NCBI GenBank assembly: GCA_026545225.1
Contig: CM048848.1
Location: 22,112,806 to 22,176,805, forward strand
Length of the DNA: 64,000 nucleotides
DNA from: Cornus controversa
Taxonomy: Eukaryota; Streptophyta; Magnoliopsida; Cornales; Cornaceae
Reading direction: 5' to 3'
The stretch's first letter is position 1. Each line of letters opens with the position of its first letter. Under the pieces are notes generated by a model. That model was given only the letters and a program-made list of their open reading frames with translations. It was not told the DNA's origin and ran no database searches. This document shows positions 33,744 through 43,301 of this stretch, in pieces. The position numbers and the translations under genes were made by a program.

Positions 33744-34889
33744 ATGGCGAGGGTGAAGAACGCCGCAGGTTCTGTTCGCGACATGCCCGGGCGAGCCTTC
33801 CGGTCTCGGAAGTTCCACCCGGAGCAGATTTTCGACTTAGTCGAGTTTGAGAGGCGTCCCGACACCGCATGGACGGTTGCCGAGCTCAGGAGGCGTCGCC
33901 TCGACCGGCTATGTGTGCCTCCCACCGACGTGGCACACGAGCGCCTAGTGCAGGTCTTTTACGATCATATGACCTACTCTTGCACCGCGCCAGATACACT
34001 AGAGACGGTAGTGGGCACCGTCACGATCACGATTACACCGAGCCGGATTGCTCATATACTCGGCATCCCTCACCAGCAGCCGCCAGACATGGTTGGCCAG
34101 GACGGTCAGCCACTTTACAGTGCCGCACTCCCAGCAGACACTACGCTCTTCTCGATAGTGATGGACATGTGTGGCGGGGCGTTCACCACGCCCAATCACA
34201 ACTGCACATCCAAATCGATGTGCCCGAGCAGATATTGGTTCCTGGACACCGTTCTCCTCAAGAACGCGTGTCCACTGCAGCACGTGGCAGAGCGCAGGGG
34301 CGACCTCCTCCGTTGCCTCTATGCTTTCCACACGGGCGCTTGGTTTTTTTTCCCATCGCTGATCTGGGGGCAGATGTACAAAGTCTGGGATGGCCTCGTC
34401 AACAAGAGGATGAGGCGAGCAGCTAGTTGGCAGCTTCCCTTCCCTTTCCTGATCGCCGCTTTTCTCAGCAGTGCCAGTATACCGGTCAGTCGAACTGACA
34501 TCCAGTTGGCACCGCCCACCCGCTTCACATCTACTCAGTGGGAGCGGGTGAGGCGACACTTAGAGCGACAGGACCACCAGGGTGATCCACCAGACGATGT
34601 AGACATGGATGCCCCGGTGGAGACAGATGAGGGAGAGCCTGCAGGGGCTGAGTCCGAGGACGAGGAGATGGAGGAGGAGGAGATGGATGTCGCTGCAGAG
34701 CGGCATGATATCTTAGCGATGGGCTATTCCTGCCTGGCGGCTGACGTAGAGCGGCTCCAGCAGGGTTTTGACGAGCACGTCCAGGTGACGCAGAGTCAGC
34801 TGGCAGGCATTCGGACAGACATTTCTTCTCTGGCACAGGGTCAGAGAGCGATCTTAGACGAATTCCGAGCCTTCCGGCAGGACTTGTAG
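33744..34889 (+). CDS. ORF3: GC-rich protein with plant-transposon domain, acidic tract and coiled-coil tail
   Basis: 381 codons from ATG 33744 (MARVKNAAGSVRDMPGRAF); an upstream in-frame TTG at 33714 is not used as the start. Residues about 20-240 resemble the 'putative plant transposon protein' domain (Pfam Transposase_32 type) found in the env position of Athila elements: ERLVQVFYDHM, then GTVTITITPSRIAHILGIPH, later LPFPFLIAAFLSSASIPV. The last could be a membrane segment but equally matches the domain's own LPxLI motif. Residues about 290-325 are strongly acidic (EDEEMEEEEMD) and the last 55 look like a coiled coil (VERLQQGFDEHVQVTQSQL). No signal peptide is evident. The DNA is clearly richer in G+C and CpG than gag. 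It has an apparent promoter and 5' UTR intron. Function unknown; env is only a positional label. Confidence 0.85.
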   Translation: MARVKNAAGSVRDMPGRAFRSRKFHPEQIFDLVEFERRPDTAWTVAELRRRRLDRLCVPPTDVAHERLVQVFYDHMTYSCTAPDTLETVVGTVTITITPSRIAHILGIPHQQPPDMVGQDGQPLYSAALPADTTLFSIVMDMCGGAFTTPNHNCTSKSMCPSRYWFLDTVLLKNACPLQHVAERRGDLLRCLYAFHTGAWFFFPSLIWGQMYKVWDGLVNKRMRRAASWQLPFPFLIAAFLSSASIPVSRTDIQLAPPTRFTSTQWERVRRHLERQDHQGDPPDDVDMDAPVETDEGEPAGAESEDEEMEEEEMDVAAERHDILAMGYSCLAADVERLQQGFDEHVQVTQSQLAGIRTDISSLAQGQRAILDEFRAFRQDL

Positions 34890-35646
34890 TTCCTGTTCGC
34901 AGGCCGAGCCTCCACCTCCACTTCTACTCCCACCGAGCCTCCACCACCACCACCCGCCCTCGAGTAGCTGCATTTTATTCATCTTTTCTGCTTTATTTTC
35001 TGTATTTTTCTTTCTTTATTTTTCATAGGCCATGTTGGCCATGTTTAGTTTCTTTTTAAGTATTCCACCTACATGTACACTTTGTACTCAAACTCATTCT
35101 CATCTATATGGAATACATTATATTTTCTTTTATAACAGGTGTTATCTTTACTGTCTTTATTTATGCTTTCTGTCAATATATCTGTTCTCTATACTTTGAC
35201 TATGTATGTAGTACCACTTGTCTAATTGTTATATGCGATTCAGTTGATGATTTCCGTTTATTACCGCTTGGTTTCAATTCCCAATACTGTTGAGATTGCT
35301 TCAACACAGTATGGCGTTAATAAAGAAAGGCAGCCCCTTTGCATGCTATACGTTAGCGTGCCTGGATAGTCAATATCTTATTGCATAGACCTCTTAGACA
35401 ATTGGGAAACACCAGTTCAGACCCTTAGATATACAGTGATATTGGCCTTATCTGTTTGTGCATAATTATTTCATTATGTTCTAGTTATCTATTTTTTTTT
35501 TTTGTTGTTCCTTTTAATGCTCGTGGTATCCAGTTGGTGTTCTGTGCAGGTTTTCCTTATTTCCAAGATGACCGCTGCTGTGGAATACCATTTTTTTTCT
35601 CGCATTCTGCCATCCCGGTAACTTCTTTCCTTGTTCTTCTTGTCCA

Positions 35647-35683
35647 AACATTGAGGACAATGTTGCTTATAAGTTTGGGGGTG
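35647..35683 (+). other. Hairpin plus internal polypurine tract (element 2)
   Basis: Stem AACATTG, loop AGGA, stem CAATGTT (35647-35664), then six bases and AAGTTTGGGGGTG (35671-35683). In family B the seventh pair from the loop is T-A where here it is A-T, a compensating change. The 13-mer is identical to the terminal polypurine tract 1.1 kb downstream. Confidence 0.8.
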
Positions 35684-36146
35684 CGGTATGCTATACCACT
35701 TGCATACGCATGCAATGTTCGGTCATTATTTTGAGTGTCATTGTAGAGCAGTTTTTTTCTTCTTGATATTTTTGAATGCTTGCCATGATGTCTTGCTTTT
35801 TAAAGGAAGTCATTCGAATAAATGTCCGAGGTAAATGCAGCAGGTAGTTAAGAACTTTAACATTGTAAATACCCGCACTTTTGCAAGCTTTATAGTAGGC
35901 TAGAACGGTCTACATTTTTGTCTAAATTCGAGCACGTACAATTCTTGCCCTAAATTTGTCCTTAACCGCACAAATTCGCACACATGCATTTTAAATTGTG
36001 GGGCATAAGTCTGAGGGAGAATTTTTGAAAATTTCTGTTTTTATCTGAACAATGTAAAGAATATGTTCTTCTGGTTGTTGTAAAAAAAAAAAAAAAAAAA
36101 GAAATAAAAAGAGAAAAATATGCAATAAGCCTTCTCACTCAATAAA

Positions 36147-36380
36147 CCGGATTTCTATGCCTCAAAGCAGGGAATATTCGCGTATAAGTGTGTAAGGTTG
36201 AGCAATAATAAGCGGGTGGCTTGCTTACGCTCATCGCCTTGTAAGCTCGGTCATTAAGTCCGACGGGTGCTTCTTCACCTAATGCCCTAAAATCAATTGG
36301 TTTGGGAGTCATTGGCCCAACGCCGCTACATGGGCTTGCAAGAAAGCAAAAAGAGCTAAGCATTGCACGGTCATCCGCAC
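36147..36380 (+). other. Conserved 3' noncoding domain (element 2 copy)
   Basis: Shares blocks with family B and with the 49978-50729 fragment: TTCGCGTATAAGTGTGTAAG, CACCTAATGCCCTAAAAT, GGTTTGGGAGTCATTGGCC, GCTACATGGGCTTGCAAG, GCATTGCACGGTCA. Lies 0.4 kb before the polypurine tract in each element. Confidence 0.78.
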
Positions 36381-36751
36381 ATGAGCAATCATGAATGTTT
36401 TGTGATAATGAACAGCCGTGTCGAGCATTTTCAATGAGTTTTTCTCTTAAAAACAGATTTGTTCGTTTTCTTCTCCAAATATGACAACAGCCACACGTTG
36501 GAATGCATGTTCACTTTTCAAAGAGGATTTTGGGGTTAGAATTGTTATATTTGTTCGGGCTGGCCATTATGTGGGGACTGTCGTTCATTTATAGCTTGTG
36601 AAAGTCCATTTTTGCTAATGACCACATAGTTCTGTAATACTTGTTGCATTTGCCAAATGTGAAATGAGCGGATGATCACCCTTTATCTAGTTGATGACTG
36701 AGCATGGTTAAACTTTTGTATAAGATAGTTGATTTCATTTTTGTAATATTG

Positions 36752-36789
36752 TATTGCTAAGGGACTAGCAATATGTAAGTTTGGGGGTG
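36752..36789 (+). other. Terminal hairpin plus polypurine tract (element 2)
   Basis: Stem TATTGCTA, loop AGGGAC, stem TAGCAATA (36752-36773, eight perfect pairs), then AAGTTTGGGGGTG (36777-36789) directly against the 3' LTR. Confidence 0.9.
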
Positions 36790-38202
36790 TGATAAGTGTT
36801 CAATTCTATGCATTTGAACCCTCTTTATTGCATATGTTAGTTTCGTTTTTGCGTTTACCAAGATATGTTTACGGTATTTTTGTGTTTCTGATGTCTTGCA
36901 GGTATTGGAGTAAATGGAGCAAAGTTGGAAGCTTTCTGCAGTCAAGAGAAGAAATAAGAAAATGCAGCCAAGGCATCTCGATCAATCGAGATGTTGATCT
37001 CGATTAATCGAAATCTCGATTGATCGAGATCTCATTTTGATTGATCAAAATCTCGATCAATCAAGATTCAATCTCGATCAATCGAGATGCTGCAGAGCCC
37101 ACTTGGCCACTTGCTCACCTACTCTCCCACTTGCAACAAAATCCCCCTTTTTGCACGACTTAGGGGGATTGTCTGACTTGAACAAGACTTTTGGGGGCCT
37201 TCTTGATACAAGAGATATATATAATGATATATATATATGGTGGGCCCCAAGGTGGAAAGAGAAGCCCAAAAAGCACCAAAAGCCACATATATCTCATATC
37301 TCTCAACACACATCACAGGAAGAAGAGAGACCTTCGGGAGAGGAAGAGGAGAAGCTGAACCAGACCAAGAAGCTTCACTTTCTTCATCAATGGAAGGGTG
37401 CAAGGCAACCATGAGCAACTAACTCTTCTACTAGGGTGTTGGTTTCAACCCCTAGCCATGTAAACTTGTTCATCTTTGAAGCTCTTGGGATTTGTAATTA
37501 AATGTTGATTATTTAGCCTAGTGATTATGTACACAAATACATCTCTTATATATATTCATTTGATATGGAATTTATTCTTGTCTTAGAGTAGATTTTGTCA
37601 CTTGAATGCACAACATTTGCATATTCCACAAGAAGTGCAAATGATGGTTAGATAATGGTGTTTAAATGAATGTGTGATGTTAATTTGTATAGACCATGCC
37701 AAGACAAGGTAGTTTGGATGCATGTAGTGTTCCCTTAGAGAGTAGAGTAATTAGGTAGTTAGTTAGGTTGAAGAGCTATGCTTGTTGAAGATGGATTATG
37801 ATAGGTTAGCACACACATTGATCTTTTGATATGCCATTGAGGTCACAAGCCTAATGACATTGTTAGGCACTTAATTAATAAATCCCATGCTTGCTACACT
37901 TATGAACATGTGAATGGCTAGTGGTGGAAACCAACCCTAGTTCTCTCTCCCAACTTTAAACTCTTACTTTTCTTGTCATTTCATTCATGCAATAGTGTCT
38001 AAACATAAATTCAAAAATCTGTTTTCCGAATTAAAGTAGAATTAATCTTCCTTCAAGACAATTGCGACTAGTCCTCGTGGGATCGATACCCTCTATATAG
38101 AACCTTATCTACAAAGATTCGTGCTCTTGCGAGTGGTTAAATTATATTTTGATAAAAAGGGAAAAATTAAGCTTACAATATAATTTAGTTTCAACCACAT
38201 CA
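36790..38202 (+). repeat. 3' LTR of element 2 (1,413 bases)
   Basis: TGATAAGTG...ACCACATCA, nearly identical to the 5' LTR. Followed by the target duplication CCATA (38203-38207). Contains a CGAT cluster (36975-37090). Confidence 0.96.
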
Positions 38203-38268
38203 CCATACTTCAGATCTTTACTACAGGTGGTTAAATCAATAAATACAAACTTGTGCTCTGATACCAAT
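38203..38268 (-). other. Leader and primer binding site of C1
   Basis: On the minus strand TGGTATCAGAGC (38266-38255) is the iMet-tRNA-type primer site of copia elements, three bases from the LTR end. About 50 bases of leader follow before the gag start, which is where element 2 inserted. Confidence 0.88.
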
Positions 38269-39949
38269 TGATGAACCTAGAGGGGGAGGGGGTGAATAGG
38301 TTCTTCAATTTTTCTTCCTAATATTTTAAGTTTGGCCACATGCAATTCTCACAATTCTGGACACATAGATTTATAGAGAAAACCCCAGGGTGGGGTAAGA
38401 AACATCTTTGAACTGAGCTCTATTATTTCTCAAAGGGTAGTACAGTAATTCTCTCAATCACTCTCTCACTCACCTAACTCATAACAGAGTTGCTCCAGCA
38501 CTCACCAATTTATAGCCTCCCTAGGCCTGAACCACTCCCACCAAATCTCACAACAGCTTTTTTGCTCTTAACCCAACTCAGGCTTTCTGAAGCCCAAGCT
38601 ATCTCACCTCAATCTCACCACAATCACTCACACTCCCCCTATCAAAAGTACCCCAATACTTGGACTATACATAGTGATAGTGGAGTCAGTTCAATGTAGT
38701 GAGCAGCAGCAAAGTCTTCAAGCTTTGTATTCTTGTCTTCAAAGGTTGATTTTGATAATGATATGGTCACTTGAACTTTTGCAAATGAGTAATCCTTCAA
38801 ATCAGCAAATGAATAACTCTAATCGAGAGAACTTCAATGAGATTCAATCCTTAGCAGATGATGTGTAGCAGCTACAAATAATGTCTTGATTGATGAATAA
38901 AATCAGCTATGATCAATGAAGTGCCTGCTAGGATGATTCACTTCAGGACAACAACTTGCTTACCATGTTAGCATAGATAATAGTACTGCAGTGTAGCTAT
39001 AGACACAGAGCATACTAGACCTTGACAACAGCTGAACTAACTTTGAAAAATATCCATGGAAGCTGCAGAAGCAACATCAAGTGTTGTGCTTCAGCTATGC
39101 TACTCAGACTTCAGTTATTGGCTTAGAGATGAGACCTTAGACTTCCCAAAAAGCCATATTTAAGCTCACACATAAGCTCTGAATAGATGTTGCACCTTTT
39201 CTTTCAATTTCACACTATTCTCTCTCAATGGAAGCACATTGCAGCTATAATAGATAGAGCTATACATATAGCCGAATAAGTGTCTTTCAAACGGCTATGA
39301 GAGGATAAGGTTGACAACTGCCATCTTATCTTTTAGCTGATTTTAAAAATGACCGATCATTGGCTCTTTCCTAACAGGAAGTATGCATATATCTTTACCT
39401 AGACATATGCTTATATAAGAGAATATTCCATAGGCTAAAATGAAATTTTATACCATCAGATTATTTTGGAATTTTGGACCACAGCAGCTGCAAAGAGACA
39501 CCTGGTAGCAACTGCTACTTGCGCACACACACACACACTCATTCTGCCAAACGTGTCCTTAAAGAGGGCTGCCATGTATATATGATATATATATATATGT
39601 GTGTATATATAAACTGAAATTGAAATGCACTTTAATTAATTATCACTTATAAAATGCATAGGGAAATAATATACCACAGCCAAACATATCCTTAATTTAT
39701 GAAATTACATAAATGCCTCTAAAGTGACTTTTTGTGCAAATAGGTAGAACTTTTGGGGCTTCAATATAATGGATGCTTTCAAGAATATACTTAATGCACA
39801 CAGTAAGAATAAAATGCATCCAAACATACTATAATGCAATGAAATGACCAAAATGCCCTTGCAATAGGGAAATGATTATTAATGCCTCTAGGAGATTCTT
39901 TTTGACATTCAAACTTGGCAAACATGCTCATGGACCTCATGGACCATTA
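38269..39949 (-). repeat. 5' LTR of C1
   Basis: About 1.68 kb, matching the left copy. The tip next to the primer site reads TGATGAACCTAG on the plus strand. The outer tip (GGACCATTA) has lost the expected CA. TATA-rich stretch near 39585-39610. The flank beyond shows no clear target duplicate. Confidence 0.88.
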
Positions 39950-40037
39950 GAACCTGTAGTAATAACTAGCTAACCCTAGAAAACTAGGAATCTCTAAGAG
40001 TGAGGGAGGCTCCCCCCACTCTAAAACTATTGACACG
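39950..40037. other. Short unassigned flank
   Basis: 88 bases between C1 and a family C LTR. Contains a small inverted repeat, AGAGTG and CACTCT around a G/C-rich loop (39998-40023). Origin not recognised. Confidence 0.4.
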
Positions 40038-41390
40038 TAATAAGTGTTGAATGTTATACATTTTCGCGCCTTTACTTATGTATTTTGATCCCATAGCTGC
40101 ACATATTGTATAGTTTTTACGTGTTTTTATGTTTTTGGTGATTTCAAGTTGAAACTCAAAATTCAGCGTAATTCGACTCCTTTATTAGTTCAAGAATGCA
40201 TTCATATGTCTTGTCGTACTTTATGGAAAGTCCACATCAAGGAATAGTGAATGGCGTGTCAAGACTGGAGTCAGAAAGTAAAAGAGTTGAAGATCTACAG
40301 AAGAAGGAGAGACTGATACATCGAAGTGCCTATTTCGATGCATCGAAGTCCCTACTTCGATGCATTGCCCAATCCTGCAAAAGATATTTTTCTGCAGATA
40401 TTTTCTTCACTTGCCACTTGTCCAATTTTGCTTGAATAAAGCCTTAAATGGAATTTCTATGATATTTTGAGCCTCAGATCAATTATATAGCTAGAAAATA
40501 TGTAATAAAAAAGGAACACAATTCTTGTAATAGAGAGCATATATAGAATTATAGAGAGAGAAAGTGAAGTTCTAGAGAGGGAAAGCTTCAAAGAGGGCTT
40601 TATCAGGCCTTGAAGACCATTTTGAGCATGGGACCATCTCTGTCTATGGAGTGCTTCCATCCCACCATGATCAACTAATTCTTCTCTAAGGTTTTGACAA
40701 ACCTTAGTCTTGTATATATGTTCTAACTTCAATGAATTGGGGATTTTTATGTATTTTGTGTATATGTTTCTTGCCTTGAGCCTTGTATTAATATAAGTTT
40801 AAAAATTCTTCATGTTTATGTGCTGTAATTTATCTTCTTGTCTTAAAAATGCTTAAATTCCTCACATGCTCCTCAAACACTTGTAAGTTTCACAATGACT
40901 ACAAGTGATGGCTTGAGACTAGTTTTCACTATAACATGCATAGCTAGATTTGCATAGTCCATGCTTAGAGATTGTCATTTCACTACACTTCGGTAAGTAG
41001 GTAGGTAGGGAAATCACACTTATTCAAGATGTATTATAGTATATTAAGGTGTGTGTATTCTGTTGGCGACGTTGTTGTACGTGGGACTTGTCAACGCGTC
41101 ATTTAGTACACATTTACATGAATTCCCCTAATTTAGTAGAAGTGTGGCATACTACGAGGCTAGCGGTAAAGTCTCACTCCTAGTCCTTAACTCTTCTCTC
41201 AACTTTGTATTTTTAATTATCTTTTATGCTTTGAAAGTAGAGTAAGGAAATAACCAACACTTGGTTGTGATTTAAACAAGAACCAACCTTCAACCTTTAG
41301 CGAGTTATACCAACGTAGTCTCTGTGGGATCGACACCCTCAACTTAGAGCCCTATCCTTCAAGGATTCGTTCTATTGCAAGTGGTAATTA
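40038..41390 (+). repeat. Family C LTR, left copy
   Basis: Starts TAATAAGTGTTGAATGTTAT (first G decayed) and runs through GTGGGATCGACACCCTC to TATTGCAAGTGG near 41384. Athila-type LTR related to families A and B at both ends. About 80 percent like 48673-49977 where compared. It carries TTCGATGCATCGAAG repeats (40314-40368). It is followed not by a primer site but by chromovirus reverse transcriptase sequence on the other strand. Confidence 0.8.
40314..40368. repeat. CGAT-NN-ATCG repeats, family C type
   Basis: Three units around CGATGCATCG (TACATCGAAG, TTTCGATGCATCGAAG, CTTCGATGCATTG). The right LTR has two units at 48945-48980. Same frame as the A and B palindromes but with GC at the centre. 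Confidence 0.75.
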
Positions 41391-42705
41391 TAAATTGCGA
41401 GTAGCGCAACTGCACACAATAATACCTTACTTGGATCGACTGTTATCCCCTTCTCAAATACTACGTGAGCCAAGAACTTCACCTCCCTCTGCCAAAAATC
41501 CCACTTGTCAAACTTTGCATACATCTGATGGTCTCTCAGTGTCCGCAGAACAATACTGAGATGTTTGGCGTAATCCTCCTCTAACCTATAAATAGGCCTG
41601 GTGCTTAGAGCTAAATCAATCACAAAGTCTATCTTACGACACAGTGGTAGCCTTGGAATTTCCTGAAAGACATCTTGAAATTCTAGCACCACTGGAATGG
41701 AATCTATAGAAATTATAAGCCCCTCCGGAAACTCCTCACTAATAAAGAATAAGTGAGTACTAGACCCCCTATTTGATTGTGACATGGCAACCAAATACAT
41801 CGTTTAACCTGCTCTAACAAAAATAATTGCCATATCATGAAACCTGGGCATAATAATGCGATAACCAATCCATCCCGAGTATGACATCATATGAATTTAT
41901 GTCTAGGACCAATAGGTCTACCAAGAACCTGAGTCTACCAATACCTATAGTGAGCTGACTATAGTGTTCCTTTAAAACCGTACTAACTTCCAATGGTGCA
42001 GCCATATTAAATAGAGAACTACACAACTGAGTAAGTATACCCTATATCCTAACAAACAACTGAGACACTAGAGAGTGAGATGCCCCAATATCAAATAAAA
42101 ACACGATCAAAGTTACTCTTTATTGGAAACATACCTCGAATTATTTGAGTACCTGAGCATAAGTGGAATGAGCTGCATTACCCACAATGACCTATCGAGT
42201 AGTCCAAATTAAACCATTCACAAAATAGCTCATCTTCTTCTCTTAAGTGTTCACCTCCTTAGGTGCAAACAAAGATAAATTGGTGAACTCCTGCTCATAT
42301 CCTGCGACTTTTAGTCCTTCAACAGTAAGTCCAGGAACTCCCTCTCATGAAAGAATTTTGAATCCTTTTCCTAACTGTTAGGCTGCCCCACTGGTAATGG
42401 AACATGCACCATCTGCGGTGGCTACTGATTCTAAAGAGTAGTCGCCACTCCTATAGCTATAGCCTAGGCAATAATAGTTGCCAAATCGGGAGGAAGTTCA
42501 GCATTTCCACTCTGAACATTATCCTGTCCTTGGTTTTGATTCAAATTCCTCCTCATACGGGTGGCATTTGAATAATACCCCAATAATACACTAAAACGTA
42601 TGGAGTACAATGAGTCATATAGTTAGATTATATTTATTAGAATACGCAACGCGGAAGATATCATAAGACGGACCCTAAAGACCCAAGAATACTTGAACCT
42701 GGAAT
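41391..42705 (-). pseudogene. Chromovirus gag-protease-reverse transcriptase fragment
   Basis: Minus strand, right to left. Gag start near 42570 (RMRRNLNQNQGQD, then VQSGNAELPPDLATIIA, both typical of Tekay/Del chromoviruses), protease C-terminal part 42026-41835 (DLLVLDINSYDVILGMDWLS), reverse transcriptase 41800-about 41420 (EIPRLPLCRKIDFVIDL, FDKWDFWQREVKFLAHVV, ending GITVDPSKV). Most of the reverse transcriptase core, including the catalytic YXDD region, is absent. At about 41420 the match stops where the family C LTR end begins. Many frame breaks. Confidence 0.82.
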
Positions 42706-42717
42706 GCTCTGATACCA
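42706..42717 (-). other. Primer binding site of the chromovirus
   Basis: Minus strand TGGTATCAGAGC, the iMet-type site expected for Tekay-like chromoviruses, separating the gag leader from LTR sequence to its right. Confidence 0.8.
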
Positions 42718-43301
42718 ACTAAAATACCCCTTACAAGTTTCACATATGAGCTGGCCAGTGTCACACGTAAAACCTGAGAGATATCTACAACTGATAGTAA
42801 ACAAGCATAGAATACTAAGATAAAAGGAAAGAATTTTAAATGCCAAAAGGAAAGACTAACTGAGATAAAATAAATAATGTTAAATAAATATAATAATATG
42901 CTAAATGATACAACTTGGAAGTCCCGTAACACAAGGACCCCATAACCAAATATAACAATAGTAAATATTGTTCTAGAAAGGATCTAAGTCCCTACACTGA
43001 GGTCTGGTAAGGAATAAAGGGCTGCAACGCTCTATGAACTCCACACTCTAACCTTGAGGTGGAAGCTGCCTAGGACCTGAAATAATCAACAAAGTGGGTT
43101 AAACCCATGAGAAAGTTTTTCCTACTACAACCCTATCAGAGAACCGATAAACATACCCTCTATATGTGGACAATAATATATATATATGTATATAGACATA
43201 CCCCTTCTCACTTGACCTCTAGTTCTAAACTAGGACTTGTTTTTCTAAAGTTTAATCCAAAGGCAATCTATACATGCCCGAACCCTTATTAAGCACATAC
43301 C

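Larger units (their letters stand above)
34890..36751 (+). other. 3' noncoding region of element 2
   Basis: About 1.9 kb without a supportable gene; short frames here are not conserved. Contains a hairpin with internal polypurine tract (35647-35683), an A-run (36082-36099) and the conserved 3' domain (36147-36380). Confidence 0.75.
27993..38202 (+). mobile_element. Athila-like family A element 2, non-autonomous, complete with target duplication
   Basis: Complete plus-strand insertion. LTRs 27993-29401 and 36790-38202 are nearly identical, differing mainly in TA-repeat length, a 10-base indel in the CGAT cluster and scattered substitutions. The 5-base target duplication CCATA is at 27988-27992 and 38203-38207. 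Contents: primer site, gag-protease ORF with an in-frame deletion of reverse transcriptase, RNase H and most of integrase, a palindrome cluster, ORF3 with promoter-like sequence and intron, a 1.9 kb 3' noncoding region and polypurine tract. It would need polymerase from an autonomous relative such as element 1. It is one of the youngest insertions here. Confidence 0.97.
23868..39949 (-). mobile_element. Sirevirus-like Ty1/copia element C1 (gag-protease only), split by element 2
   Basis: Minus-strand copia element. From right to left: 5' LTR 39949-38269, primer site 38266-38255, a short leader, [element 2 at 38202-27993], gag 27991-about 26800, protease 26790-25984, 3' region with purine-rich tract, 3' LTR 25558-23868. 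Integrase, reverse transcriptase and RNase H are absent although both LTRs remain. The LTRs are diverged, so the element is older than element 2. The left LTR lacks its first bases at the junction with element 4. Confidence 0.88.

Noticed and set aside
34440..34500. Transmembrane segment marking ORF3 as an envelope protein
   Set aside because: The hydrophobic stretch coincides with a motif of the plant-transposon domain, and no signal peptide or cleavage site is visible.
33869..34559. Long open frames on both strands overlapping ORF3 (185 codons plus, 186 codons minus)
   Set aside because: They are a side effect of the high G+C of ORF3, are not in the frame that matches plant-transposon domains, and the equivalent frames in element 1 are shorter or broken.
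41835..42026. Stand-alone membrane protein on the minus strand
   Set aside because: It is the chromovirus protease C-terminal region (VILGMDWLS motif).
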